Positions 1-8,570 of a stretch of 64,000 bases of DNA are shown in pieces. The stretch covers positions 87,159 through 151,158 of the forward strand of contig NZ_JAXOFX010000009.1 in the NCBI RefSeq assembly GCF_034427655.1, given 5' to 3'. This DNA comes from Robertmurraya_A mangrovi. Its GTDB lineage: Bacteria > Bacillota > Bacilli > Bacillales > Cytobacillaceae. Position numbers and translations under genes: made by a program. Position 1 is the first letter of the stretch. The number at the start of each line of letters is the position of its first letter. The notes under the pieces are model-generated. The model was not told the origin of the DNA. It saw only the letters and a program-made list of their open reading frames with translations, and did no database searches.

Positions 1-221
1 ATAGAACTGGGTCTATAATGTGACCATTCTTCAATAGCACACTGTTTGGCATAGGCTTCGTCTGACCAAAATATCATCACTTCTGTGTCTTCAAATTCAT
101 TTGACTCACAAATGCACCAGCCCTCATCACTTTCTAATCCCCAAACTAAGTTACTTTTTAATACTCTCTTAACAAAATTCTCATAGCGCCTCGTTGAATT
201 TATCGTTAAATCAAACTCCAT
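1..221 (-). CDS. DUF2750 family protein (3' end outside window)
   Basis: The first 73 residues are visible, starting at an ATG preceded by GGAGGAG; the C-terminus lies beyond the window edge. The sequence reads MEFDLTINSTRRYENFVKRV, then VWGLESDEGWC, then FWSDEAYAKQC. The order 'WGL..DEGW', 'E.TEV..FWSD..YAK' is what I recall of DUF2750 proteins, small soluble proteins of unknown function that often sit near immunity or stress genes. No catalytic residues are evident. The family call is fairly good; the function is unknown. Confidence 0.75.
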   Translation of the reverse strand, partial: MEFDLTINSTRRYENFVKRVLKSNLVWGLESDEGWCICESNEFEDTEVMIFWSDEAYAKQCAIEEWSHYRPSS

Positions 222-351
222 TTGACCTACTCCTCCACTATTCATTCACACTTAAGCTACCCACAATTTATCAGTCATTAATACTAATTATTTACCAATT
301 TTAGTCTTGAGTTTCTTTTACCAAGAAGTAAAGTGGGTATTACTATGTGAA

Positions 352-392
352 CAAAAAGAAAGAGGACTCCATTTTAATAATGTGCGTCCTCT
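352..392 (-). terminator. Rho-independent terminator of the alpha/beta hydrolase gene
   Basis: On the minus strand AGAGGAC pairs with GTCCTCT across an AT-rich loop and is followed by TTCTTTTT. It lies about 60 nt after the hydrolase stop codon. Confidence 0.7.
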
Positions 393-448
393 AATATGAG
401 TTGCATTCAATTTGTTAACTAAGTTTACCCATCCTTAAGGACTATCAA

Positions 449-1378
449 TCACTGATTCGTTTGCTTTACTAAGCTTACCATCTTTAAAATACTATCAATC
501 ACAATTTGAGGATTTTCCAAATGAACTGAATGCCCTGTTTCCACTTCCACTTGTTCCGTTTGTTCAGTAAGTTTTGATAGGTTTTGCTGATTTTTCTTCC
601 ACTCTTCCGGTTGATTTTTCGCACTAATGACGATAACGGGCATTTCTTTAGGTAGGGGTTTAGCCTGCATTAATTGATTAGCAGAAGTAACCGAATCTAA
701 ATACTCCATGTAAGCCGATTGATAGGACCCTAATGTATATCCAATATATTTCAATGAGGCATCATACTCCTTGGCCAAAAACTTTCGACCAATTCTTTGT
801 CGTAACATCCTTGGAATTCCTACAAGGGATGTAAGGTAGCCGAAAGTAACAAGCCTTTTAAAATTACGTCTCCTCTTTTGATTCTCCTCTGAATCTATAT
901 ATTGATTTTCATGAGCAGCATCTTCTAGTACAACTCCAATGACATCATCTGGATACATACTTGCAAATAGCCTCATCGATAAACCGCCAAAGGAGTGACC
1001 AACTAAAACAAAAGGTGGTTTAACATCCAGTTTATCTAGTACTTCTCTTATTTCTTCCACACTATCTAGGGAAGTCATTGTTTTTCTTTCAGTCCTACTC
1101 CACCCATAGTTTCCACGGTCATAAGATATGACTCTAGCAACCTTTGAGATTTCTGGTTGAACATAACACCAATCTATTGAAATGGAACTGAACCCTGCCT
1201 CTAAAATAACCGTTACAGGCCCATCTCCCGTCACCATTACATGCACATCTGAATGTTTCGTTTTCACTATTTTACCTGGTGGAGTCACGCGGTTGATTCT
1301 ATCCATCGTTACATTCCAAGCAGTAAACGGTAACCCAATCAACCCCAATATATTTCTTATGACTGTTGGTACAAGCAT
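449..1378 (-). CDS. Alpha/beta hydrolase
   Basis: A 309-residue serine hydrolase of the alpha/beta fold. A short hydrophobic N-terminus (PTVIRNILGLIGLPFTAW) could be a membrane anchor. The oxyanion-side strand ends in EAGFSS, the nucleophile elbow is GHSFGG (Ser about residue 129), an acid is plausible around DDVIGVVLEDA, and the C-terminal His is in ETGHSVHLENP. The start is the ATG at 1378, with GGAGG 5 nt upstream; a TTG four codons earlier overlaps that Shine-Dalgarno sequence. The substrate cannot be inferred. It is transcribed alone, with its own terminator. Confidence 0.85.
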   Translation of the reverse strand: MLVPTVIRNILGLIGLPFTAWNVTMDRINRVTPPGKIVKTKHSDVHVMVTGDGPVTVILEAGFSSISIDWCYVQPEISKVARVISYDRGNYGWSRTERKTMTSLDSVEEIREVLDKLDVKPPFVLVGHSFGGLSMRLFASMYPDDVIGVVLEDAAHENQYIDSEENQKRRRNFKRLVTFGYLTSLVGIPRMLRQRIGRKFLAKEYDASLKYIGYTLGSYQSAYMEYLDSVTSANQLMQAKPLPKEMPVIVISAKNQPEEWKKNQQNLSKLTEQTEQVEVETGHSVHLENPQIVIDSILKMVSLVKQTNQ

Positions 1379-1410
1379 ACTTTCCTCCAAAAATTAATAT
1401 TTATATCCGT

Positions 1411-2424
1411 CTATTTTATATATCTACGTGCACCCGCGTATTCCTCTTTAAAAGGAGAAATATGTATAGAAACCATCTCAATGTTCTTCCCTGAGTTTGG
1501 GGAATGAATCATTTTTCCGTTACCGACATACATCCCCACATGGTGAACCCTTCCTTTCCCTTTTTCATAAGCAAAGAAAAGTAAGTCCCCAGGCTTTAAC
1601 TTTGATTTATATACAAACTTCCCCTGTTTGGCTTGGTCAGCAGCATCCCTTGGAATCGTTATCCCATGGTACTGATAAATGCTATAGGTAAAACCAGAAC
1701 AATCAAACCCATATGCGGATATTCCCGCCCATAAATAAGGTAGTCCTAAAAAGGTCTTTCCTGTTTGAACTAAATCATTTCCTTTAGGTTTAGGGATGTT
1801 TGCTAAAGAAGAGTAAAGATGAAGATCTTTCTTTTTCATCCATTTTCGTTTGTTAGAGGGAATCATGACTTGAACCCAAGCCTTCTCTTCTTTAATAACT
1901 GGTAATCTTGTATTAAAGCTAACTTCTAAAAATTTTTTCCTCTTATCGTCATATAAGTTTGCCGTTTTCGCTTTCACACTAGCTATATTACATTCCGTAA
2001 AATCACCTTTTTGTTTGCTAATCTGTGATTTAGGCATCCACCCTGGGTATCCGTACTTATTCTTTGGTGTCCCCTGGTCCTTAACAGCCACTTGTACCCA
2101 ACTACCACTCGTTTTTAACACCTTTACTTCTGAACCGTATAAAGCTTGAGTCTCCAATTTACCTACTAACCATTTACGGAATTCCGTGGTTGACATTTTA
2201 CTCGTCCATGATTTCATATCCACAACTTTTGTTAAAGTGTTTTGATCAATTGTTCTTTTTGCACTCGTGTCCTTCCAAATATTTGCCACTGGTACATTGA
2301 TCAATGTTTTAGAATTTTGATTTATATTATAACAACTAGATGAAGATGCCTGAGAAACAGAAGGAAAGAACAATGGAATGAGAACAAGTGTTACTAAATA
2401 GAATGGTATTATTTTTCGGAACAT
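1411..2424 (-). CDS. SH3-domain NlpC/P60 cell-wall endopeptidase
   Basis: A 337-residue secreted peptidoglycan hydrolase. Residues 1-26 form a signal peptide ending near SVSQASSSS. Residues about 35-210 contain bacterial SH3-type segments (SGSWVQVAVKDQ, KAWVQVMIPSNKRKWM) likely to bind wall peptides. The C-terminal NlpC/P60 domain carries the catalytic Cys in YGFDCSGFTY, the His in VHHVGMYVGNG, and a third polar position in MIHSPNSG. It resembles dipeptidyl-peptidase VI/YkfC-type enzymes that cut D-Glu-diaminopimelate bonds. The start ATG follows AAGGGGG. It stands alone, followed by the hydrolase on the same strand. Confidence 0.9.
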   Translation of the reverse strand: MFRKIIPFYLVTLVLIPLFFPSVSQASSSSCYNINQNSKTLINVPVANIWKDTSAKRTIDQNTLTKVVDMKSWTSKMSTTEFRKWLVGKLETQALYGSEVKVLKTSGSWVQVAVKDQGTPKNKYGYPGWMPKSQISKQKGDFTECNIASVKAKTANLYDDKRKKFLEVSFNTRLPVIKEEKAWVQVMIPSNKRKWMKKKDLHLYSSLANIPKPKGNDLVQTGKTFLGLPYLWAGISAYGFDCSGFTYSIYQYHGITIPRDAADQAKQGKFVYKSKLKPGDLLFFAYEKGKGRVHHVGMYVGNGKMIHSPNSGKNIEMVSIHISPFKEEYAGARRYIK

Positions 2425-2598
2425 ATTTTATCCCCCTTGATAAAAAACTACTTCGGACCAAGTCCCCTTTCAAAACCATACGAGATTACTAGTCTCCGCA
2501 TTTGTCATAGAAATTTTAATACTCGGGACAGATACCCAAGAACATTCACCCAATTTTGCATATTCTTTAGTGTATATACACACGAAAGGAAGATTGAT

Positions 2599-2865
2599 GT
2601 GAACTTTAATCCAGCAGATGTAAGAATTCGTCCGGGATTTGGCTTTGGCCGACCTGGTTTTGGTTTTGGGCGACCTGGTTTTGGTTTTGGACGTCCTGGT
2701 TTTGGTTATGGATTTGGTTTTGGACGCCCAGGCTTTGGATTTGGTGGATTTGGTGGTTTCGGATTAGGCTTGGCAACTGGATTAGCTACAGGTGCATTAT
2801 TAGCCCCTGGTCCTGGATTCGGTTACGGGTATCCTTACGCTCCTTATCCATATCCATATTGGTAG
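2599..2865 (+). CDS. Gly/Phe-rich repeat protein, possibly a spore or surface protein
   Basis: Eighty-eight residues from a GTG start with AAAGGA upstream; an upstream ATG at 2437 opens the same frame, but that 5' part reads like a non-coding leader. The protein begins VNFNPADVRIRPG and continues as repeats of G-F-G-F-G-R-P, then a Gly/Leu/Ala stretch and a Tyr/Pro tail ending YPYAPYPYPYW. Low-complexity Gly-Phe-Tyr composition is common among Bacillus spore-coat or exosporium proteins, but I do not recognise the family. A strong terminator follows directly. Confidence 0.6.
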   Translation: MNFNPADVRIRPGFGFGRPGFGFGRPGFGFGRPGFGYGFGFGRPGFGFGGFGGFGLGLATGLATGALLAPGPGFGYGYPYAPYPYPYW

Positions 2866-2872
2866 AAGATGT

Positions 2873-2906
2873 AGAGCTTTGCTTAATCTGCAAAGCTCTA
2901 TTTTTC
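2873..2906 (+). terminator. Rho-independent terminator after the Gly/Phe repeat gene
   Basis: A perfect 10-bp stem, AGAGCTTTGC with GCAAAGCTCT, a 7-nt loop, and ATTTTTCTTT behind it. Confidence 0.9.
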
Positions 2907-3151
2907 TTTATCATTACATATCAAGTTGACTCCATATATAACTTTTTAAATCTATGCTCTAACATAACTGCGACAAAAGGAATCATATTATTTAATTATG
3001 TAATCAAATTCTTCTCTAATTTAACATCTAATTCCTAGTAATAATAGTAAATTATTCTATATTATAGAAAAATTCTGTATTATTTCTTTGAAATGATACG
3101 AAACCTTTTACCCATATCCTTCGTAATAATTCTATAAGGTAGGTGTTCGAA

Positions 3152-4873
3152 ATGAAGATGAAGAGTACGCGAATAATCTTTTTACCGATTTTTCTAGGGA
3201 TTTTTGCGTTATTTTTGCTTTTTCCAAGTGTAGGATTAGCTGTTGATTTCTCGATAACAGATGTAAAGATCGATGCTTATTTAAAAGAAGATGGTTTAGT
3301 TGAGGTAGAAGAAACTCATACCTATTCTTTTGATGGTGAATTTAACGGAATCACAAGAGAAATTATCCCTAAGGAAGGTTCGAGTATCGGGAAACTAGAA
3401 GCTACGGAAAACGGGAAAAAATTAAAGGTGGAAAGAGATGAACATTTGTATAAAATTTATCGTAAAGGTGAAGATGAAACCATTACGGTCAAGCTTTCTT
3501 ATACGATAAAAAATGGAGTGGATGTTTATTCAGATGTGGCTGAGTTTTACTGGCCTTTTTTTGACGATCGCAATGAATCCACCTATGAAAATATGATCAT
3601 TACCATTCATCCTCCAAAAGAAACACAAGATGTCATTGCATTTGGCTATGATGAAGCATTTGAAACGGAGGAAATAAAGGCTGATGGGACCGTTATTTTT
3701 CAAATGGGTGAGGTTCCCTATGAAGAAAATGGGGATATTCGTGTTGCCTATGATGTGATCCTTTTCCCAGATGCGAATATTTCCGCAGATAAACCAATGA
3801 AAGATCAAATATTACAAGCTAAACAGAGTATCTATGATGAGATCCAAGCTGCCGCTGAATCGAAAGAAAAGTATTCCTTGATTGCTCTCATCATCATTCC
3901 TTTCTTCTCACTAATCATCTTAATCCTAATCGTAGTCACCCGTACGAGAGCGCGCATGAAAAAATTAGATGTAGAACGGAAAGCACCTCAAAGCTTCTTT
4001 GTGCCAGAAGAAACACTAAGTTTACCAGGAAGCATCTATTTTACAAAAGGATTTCTTCCCCCTGAAGCAACAGCTGCCGCTTTATTAGATTTGGTTAGGA
4101 AGGGGTATGTTTCAAAAGTAGGTGAAACTCAATTCCGATTAGTAAAAACTCCAGCCGACATGCTCGAACATGAGAGAATGCTCCTTTCGCTTTTGTTTAA
4201 CGAAATTGGCTCTGGTGAAGAATTTAGCTTTGACGATGTAAAGGCATATACCAATAAAAAGAAGAATCACGAAAAATATCAATCTAAGATTCTCAAATGG
4301 CAGCATGCTGTAATAAATGAAGTGAAACAATTAGGGTTACGGGAAACAAATAAAGGTCTTCGATGGACATTAATACTTATTGGCCTGGTTTTACTACCAT
4401 TATCTTTTCTATTCCTTATATATGAATTATTTGCTTGGTTCTTCGCTACGTTGGTGTTAGGTGTGACCTATTTTATATTTGGAGTTGCTTATAAGCCTAA
4501 ATCTTTGCATGGGGTGATGCTTACTCATGAGTGGGAGTTAATGAAGGATCGTATACAAGAGGTTTCCTCAAAGGAATGGGAGACACTGACAAAGGATGAC
4601 CAAATGCGTGCCTTTATCTATGGGGTCGGAACAAAAGATAAAAAACTAATGAAGAAAAACGAGGAACTCCTTCAGTCCCTCCAACCACCTGAACCAAACA
4701 GGTTTAATCACTCTCAAACAGTATATGATAGCCCACTGTATTCAATCGGTCCTGCAGCCTCAACCTGCTTTCACTCTGCCCACAAGACTACTCAGTCAAC
4801 CACTAGCGGATCTTCGTCTAGTTCGTCTGGTGGCGGAACAGGTGGCGGTGGCGGTGGATCTGGTGCATTTTAA
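3152..4873 (+). CDS. DUF2207 domain membrane protein
   Basis: 573 residues. The order is signal peptide (FLPIFLGIFALFLLF), an extracytoplasmic beta-rich DUF2207 domain (about 30-230, with EVEETHTYSFDGEFNGITRE), a transmembrane helix (LIALIIIPFFSLIILILIVV), a cytoplasmic segment, two further helices (WTLILIGLVLLPLSFLFLIY and the next hydrophobic stretch), and a Gly/Ser-rich tail ending GGGSGAF. This architecture and tail are typical of DUF2207 proteins, whose role is unknown. ATG at 3152 is chosen because AAGGTAGGTG lies at good spacing; a GTG at 3143 overlaps it. A strong terminator follows. Confidence 0.85.
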   Translation: MKMKSTRIIFLPIFLGIFALFLLFPSVGLAVDFSITDVKIDAYLKEDGLVEVEETHTYSFDGEFNGITREIIPKEGSSIGKLEATENGKKLKVERDEHLYKIYRKGEDETITVKLSYTIKNGVDVYSDVAEFYWPFFDDRNESTYENMIITIHPPKETQDVIAFGYDEAFETEEIKADGTVIFQMGEVPYEENGDIRVAYDVILFPDANISADKPMKDQILQAKQSIYDEIQAAAESKEKYSLIALIIIPFFSLIILILIVVTRTRARMKKLDVERKAPQSFFVPEETLSLPGSIYFTKGFLPPEATAAALLDLVRKGYVSKVGETQFRLVKTPADMLEHERMLLSLLFNEIGSGEEFSFDDVKAYTNKKKNHEKYQSKILKWQHAVINEVKQLGLRETNKGLRWTLILIGLVLLPLSFLFLIYELFAWFFATLVLGVTYFIFGVAYKPKSLHGVMLTHEWELMKDRIQEVSSKEWETLTKDDQMRAFIYGVGTKDKKLMKKNEELLQSLQPPEPNRFNHSQTVYDSPLYSIGPAASTCFHSAHKTTQSTTSGSSSSSSGGGTGGGGGGSGAF

Positions 4874-4893
4874 TCGTTAACCATAAACAAAAC

Positions 4894-4925
4894 AACGCTC
4901 AGATTCACTTCTGAGCGTTATTTCT
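4894..4925 (+). terminator. Terminator after the DUF2207 gene
   Basis: AACGCTCAGA and TCTGAGCGTT form a 10-bp stem with a 6-nt loop, followed by ATTTCTTC. Confidence 0.8.
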
Positions 4926-4966
4926 TCTGAGCATTTGAACGTCAACCAATGTGTACAGATACACCG

Positions 4967-5134
4967 TTATTTCTTACTTTTATCCCCGTTATATAGCTCT
5001 TTCAAATCATCCAACTTCTTATCTATCTCATTCAACTTCTTCCTTGTATCATTAAAATAATGGGCAATTCTTGAAACACCATAAATCACTAATATAACAA
5101 CGATAAGATTAAAAATAGCACTAACCGCATCCAA
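4967..5134 (-). CDS. Small membrane protein with a coiled-coil tail (55 aa)
   Basis: A short gene starting at TTG behind AAAGGGGGG. The product has an N-terminal hydrophobic helix (VSAIFNLIVVILVIYGVSRI) followed by a charged heptad-like segment (TRKKLNEIDKKLDDLKELY). It resembles the small single-pass peptides with a cytoplasmic coiled coil that are common in Bacillus. Transcription from here runs toward the end of the convergent DUF2207 gene. Function unknown. Confidence 0.7.
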   Translation of the reverse strand: MDAVSAIFNLIVVILVIYGVSRIAHYFNDTRKKLNEIDKKLDDLKELYNGDKSKK

Positions 5135-5207
5135 ATGTATCCCCCCTTTTAAAAGTTTAACATAATTAGCCTAATGTTCTTTAAGTAATTTCACTTCTTT
5201 ATTGCAT

Positions 5208-5241
5208 AAAAAAAGGACTCTTCCCTATTGAAAGAGCCCTA
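5208..5241 (-). terminator. Terminator after maa
   Basis: On the minus strand AGGGCTCTTTC pairs, with one mismatch, with GAAGAGTCCT and is followed by TTTTTTT. It lies just past the acetyltransferase stop codon. Confidence 0.8.
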
Positions 5242-5255
5242 AATTAAACGTATTT

Positions 5256-5828
5256 CTACCTTTTATCCTCAAGATCAATCTCTTTAATTACTCTTGCTGG
5301 ATTTCCACCTACTATGGTATTAGAGGCAACATCCTTTGTGACGACTGCTCCTGACGCTACGATTACATTATCACCAATCGTAACACCTGGATTAATAATA
5401 GCACCTCCACCAATCCATGCGTGATGTCCAATAGTAACCGGCTTACCATATTCAGGTCCTTTAATCCGTTCGTATGGATTTACCGGGTGAGTAGCCGTGT
5501 AAATATGCACCCCAGGGCCAAGCATACAATGATCTCCAAAACGAACTTCACAAACATCTAAAATCACACAATCAAAATTGGCAAAGAAATTTTCACCAAC
5601 ATGAATATTGTAGCCATAATCACACCTGAAATTCGGTTCCATATATACCTTTTCTCCAGTGGAACCAAACAACTCCTTAATCAATTGTGTCCGTTCATCA
5701 TATTGAATTTCTGTAGTTTGATTCAATTTACGAGTTAAATATCTTGCTCTCTCTCGTTCTTTCACTAATTCTGCGTCCCAAGGCTCATAAAGTTCGCCAT
5801 CTAACATTTTTTGCTTTTCAGTTTTCAT
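5256..5828 (-). CDS. maa: Maltose/sugar O-acetyltransferase (left-handed beta-helix)
   Basis: 190 residues, the usual length for the Maa/LacA/NodL family. The N-terminal helical Mac domain reads MLDGELYEPWDAELVKERER. The hexapeptide repeats form the beta-helix: GYNIHVGENFFANFDCVILD, HVYTATHP-type loop (HIYTATHPVNP, with the catalytic His), IGHHAWIGGGAIINPGVTIG and VIVASGAVVTKDV. The enzyme moves acetyl from acetyl-CoA to the C6 hydroxyl of maltose, glucose or related sugars. The start ATG follows AGGAGG. A terminator closes the gene; ktrB lies just upstream on the same strand with a 44-nt gap. Confidence 0.92.
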   Translation of the reverse strand: MKTEKQKMLDGELYEPWDAELVKERERARYLTRKLNQTTEIQYDERTQLIKELFGSTGEKVYMEPNFRCDYGYNIHVGENFFANFDCVILDVCEVRFGDHCMLGPGVHIYTATHPVNPYERIKGPEYGKPVTIGHHAWIGGGAIINPGVTIGDNVIVASGAVVTKDVASNTIVGGNPARVIKEIDLEDKR

Positions 5829-5872
5829 GTAAACCTCCTAAAAAACGAAGCTGCAATCACTATTTTCTATTA

Positions 5873-7219
5873 TCATCCTGTAAATATCTCTTCATCTGGG
5901 TAACGAATAGGAGACTTTTTAGGTTTAGCTAAGCTAAAGGCTAACGTTAATGGTCCTATCCGGCCAATAAACATCATGATAATAATCACTTGTTTTCCTA
6001 TGGATGTCAAATCTGCTGTTATTCCCATGGATAAGCCTACTGTACCAAATGCAGAAACGACCTCAAATAATAGAGCTAAAAATGGTTGGTCCTCTGTAAT
6101 GGTAAGGGTGAATAATACAACGAAAACCGCTAGAAGACTAATGACGATTATCGCCAACGCTCGAATGATGGTTTGAGTTTTAATGGTACGATTAAATACG
6201 ACTGTTTCACTTCTCCCCCTTAAGAACGTAACGGTCGCAAAAACCATTACCAAGAAAGTAGTCACTTTAATCCCACTCCCTGTAGAGGCACTTCCTGCTC
6301 CAATAAACATTAATAAAATCATCAGTAATATAGATGGTGTAGTCATAGATCCAATATCGATAGAATTAAATCCTGCCGTTCTTGGAGTAACAGCTTGAAA
6401 ATATGCCCCCCACAGTTTATCAGATAAAGGTAATGTTCCTAGTGTAGCAGGATTAGCATACTCTAAAATAAAGATTAAGATAAAAGCAAAAATGTTTATT
6501 AAAAAGGTACCAACAATCATTATTTTTGTATGAAGAGCTAGCTTTTTAAAGCTCTTTTTATACCAAAGGTCAGCAATAACGGTAAATCCGATTCCTCCCG
6601 TTATAAAAAGTCCAGTAATGACAATATTAACGGTTGGGTCCCCTACATATGCTGTTAAGCCGTCGGACCATAATGAAAACCCTGCATTATTGTAGGCTGA
6701 AATGGTATGAAATAAGCTTTGGTACATTCCCTCTATCCAACCAAATTCAGGTACCCATCTAATAGATAAAATGACAAACGCAATACTTTCTAGAGCAATA
6801 GTGAAAATAAAAAGTACTTTTATTAATCGGACAAGTCCTCCTAAAGACGTTTGATTAAATGATTCTTGAATGAGAATTCGTTGTTGGAGTCCTATCTTTT
6901 TCCCTAACATCATTACGATTAAAACGGCAAAAGTCATTAACCCTAATCCGCCCAATTGAATGAGACACATGATCACGATTTGACCGAATACAGAGTAATC
7001 CATACCCGTATCCACTACAACCAGACCTGTAACAGTAATGGCAGAAGTAGCAGTAAATAAAGCATCAAGCCAAGTGATATATGCATTTGAAGCTGCGGGA
7101 ATCTTAAGTAATCCAGTTCCAATTAAAATTAAAGCTAAAAAACTTATTGCTAAAATTTGTGGTGGACTTAAATGGATGACCATTCCTTTCCATTTTGTAA
7201 AGGAGAAGAATTTTCCCAT
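5873..7219 (-). CDS. ktrB: KtrB-type potassium/sodium-coupled uptake channel subunit
   Basis: A 448-residue polytopic membrane protein of the TrkH/KtrB family with four M1-P-M2 repeats. The four selectivity-filter loops are readable: SAITVTGLVVV, SAYNNAGFSLW, TPRTAGFNSI and SAFGTVGLSMG, each with the conserved glycine. It forms the K+ translocating dimer and is gated by the cytoplasmic RCK ring made by KtrA, encoded 5 bp upstream in the same transcript. The transcript begins at a c-di-AMP riboswitch, so expression should fall when c-di-AMP is high. Confidence 0.95.
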   Translation of the reverse strand: MGKFFSFTKWKGMVIHLSPPQILAISFLALILIGTGLLKIPAASNAYITWLDALFTATSAITVTGLVVVDTGMDYSVFGQIVIMCLIQLGGLGLMTFAVLIVMMLGKKIGLQQRILIQESFNQTSLGGLVRLIKVLFIFTIALESIAFVILSIRWVPEFGWIEGMYQSLFHTISAYNNAGFSLWSDGLTAYVGDPTVNIVITGLFITGGIGFTVIADLWYKKSFKKLALHTKIMIVGTFLINIFAFILIFILEYANPATLGTLPLSDKLWGAYFQAVTPRTAGFNSIDIGSMTTPSILLMILLMFIGAGSASTGSGIKVTTFLVMVFATVTFLRGRSETVVFNRTIKTQTIIRALAIIVISLLAVFVVLFTLTITEDQPFLALLFEVVSAFGTVGLSMGITADLTSIGKQVIIIMMFIGRIGPLTLAFSLAKPKKSPIRYPDEEIFTG

Positions 7220-7224
7220 GGTTG

Positions 7225-7881
7225 TTACATCCCCTCTGCTTCAAATCGCTTCAAATCATTTTTATGACCCATTACGACTAGAATATCTTCACTTACTATT
7301 TCATCCATTGGTGAGGGAGAAATGTTTACGTCGCTCCCTCTTTTTATGGCTAGAACGGTACAACCAAATTTAGCTCTTACATCCATTTCGATGAGCGTTT
7401 GTTTGTTATTTTTTTCAGTTGCCACTAACTCTACGATACTATAATCCTCTGATAGTTCGATATAATCTATAATTCTCTCAGAATCTAAATGATGAGCAAC
7501 CCTAATTCCCATATCATGCTCAGGACGAACAATTCGGTCAGCCCCTATTTTTTCCAACACTTTATGATGATAATCATTTTGTGCTTTGACCCAAACCTTT
7601 TTAACCCCTATTTCCTTTAACAGCATTGTACATAAAATGCTAGATTGTATATGATCACCAATCGCAACAATAACGTAATCAAAATTTCTAATGCCTAATG
7701 ATTTTAGAGCACTTTCATCCGTTGCATTCGTAATCACATGATGCGTGGCATAATCTGAAACACCATTCAACTTAACCTCATCATTATCAATAGCCAGTAC
7801 GTCATGCCCTAAATGATAAAGCTCCTTACAAACACTACTTCCAAAACGCCCTAAACCAATGACAGCAAATTGCTTCTTCAT
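7225..7881 (-). CDS. ktrA: KtrA-type RCK regulatory subunit
   Basis: 218 residues. An N-terminal Rossmann fold (FAVIGLGRFGSSVCKEL, with acidic D at the end of the second strand in LAIDNDEV) binds ATP, ADP or NAD(H). The C-terminal RCK_C/TrkA_C domain (about 135-215, VRAKFGCTVLAIKRG) is the domain that binds c-di-AMP in KtrA/KtrC. The octameric ring opens the KtrB pore. ATG at 7881 is preferred because AAGGAG lies 8 nt upstream; a longer frame starts ten codons earlier but overlaps the riboswitch terminator. It forms an operon with ktrB. Confidence 0.95.
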   Translation of the reverse strand: MKKQFAVIGLGRFGSSVCKELYHLGHDVLAIDNDEVKLNGVSDYATHHVITNATDESALKSLGIRNFDYVIVAIGDHIQSSILCTMLLKEIGVKKVWVKAQNDYHHKVLEKIGADRIVRPEHDMGIRVAHHLDSERIIDYIELSEDYSIVELVATEKNNKQTLIEMDVRAKFGCTVLAIKRGSDVNISPSPMDEIVSEDILVVMGHKNDLKRFEAEGM

Positions 7882-7913
7882 TTCTTTTTCTCCTTCTTCC
7901 CTTAACACCATAG

Positions 7914-8110
7914 AAAAAAGACCATCACAAAATAGAATGGTCTAGGTTTAAACCTTGACCCTTCTCTCTTAGAAAGATACAAATAACGCTTACGGAGTTA
8001 GCTGTCGGATTAGGGACTGAGAGTATCCCCTCTTACATAGTAAGACTCACCCCAAGACTAAAAAGTCAAAAATGGTTCCCCCGCTCAAAATTGATTCAGC
8101 GATTAAAAGG
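7914..8110 (-). promoter_or_regulatory. c-di-AMP riboswitch (ydaO/yuaA type) with terminator, upstream of ktrAB
   Basis: On the minus strand the leader shows the ydaO landmarks in order: CGCTGAATC, GAGCGGGGGAACCA, TTGGGGTGAGTC, then AATCCGACAGCTAACTCCG and GTAAGCG closing the first stem. An expression platform follows: AGACCAT pairing with ATGGTCT and a T-run, 33 nt before the ktrA start. Known behaviour of the class is that c-di-AMP binding favours termination. Confidence 0.95.
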
Positions 8111-8147
8111 TGTTAGGTATTTATTTGTTTTTTTTGTTATGCAGATT

Positions 8148-8176
8148 AATTTACTCCTGTTCGATTTTAATGTCAA
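8148..8176 (-). promoter_or_regulatory. Sigma-A type promoter for the ktrAB riboswitch transcript
   Basis: Minus strand TTGACA (8171-8176) and TAAATT (8148-8153) are separated by 17 nt, placed about 35 nt before the aptamer. Confidence 0.7.
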
Positions 8177-8249
8177 TTACAATTTTGTAAATTTTCCTAT
8201 CCCCTTATTTAGAACAAAAAACAGTGTAGCATAAAATTGGAAAATAATA

Positions 8250-8278
8250 TTGACTTCTTTCTTCAGGAGTTGTAAAGT
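8250..8278 (+). promoter_or_regulatory. Sigma-A type promoter for the second riboswitch transcript
   Basis: TTGACT (8250-8255) and TAAAGT (8273-8278) have a 17-nt spacer and lie just upstream of the plus-strand c-di-AMP aptamer. Confidence 0.7.
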
Positions 8279-8317
8279 TTCAATAGATTTAATTGCATCA
8301 TGCATTTTGGAAAATTT

Positions 8318-8525
8318 TATCTTTGCTGAGTCTGTTTTTACAGATCGGGGGAACCATTATAGTGAATGTATCTTAGGGACTATGGTTACATTTACAAGGG
8401 GTGAATCTTAGAAATTAAGAAGGAAACTCTCATTTCCTAATCCGACAGCTAACCTCGAAAGCATTTGAGAGAAAGGCCAATATATTTATTGACCATTCTT
8501 TTTCGTGGAAAGAATGGTTTTTTTT
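8318..8525 (+). promoter_or_regulatory. Second c-di-AMP riboswitch with terminator, divergent from the first
   Basis: The plus strand carries GATCGGGGGAACC, AAGGGGTGAATC, then AATCCGACAGCTAACCTCG and AAAGCA, matching the ydaO class core. A terminator follows at 8493-8525: CCATTCTTT, a 7-nt loop, AAAGAATGG and eight T's. It ends 45 nt before the KtrB-like gene, so premature termination is the likely control mode. Confidence 0.95.
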
Positions 8526-8570
8526 GTTCTTATAACGTTGGACACTTATAAAAAACTGAAAGGTACAAAC

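Noticed and set aside
2437..2598. 5' extension of the Gly/Phe repeat protein to an ATG at 2437
   Set aside because: The extra 54 residues lack any pattern and begin next to the NlpC/P60 promoter region; the GTG at 2599 has a better ribosome site and matches the low-complexity protein.
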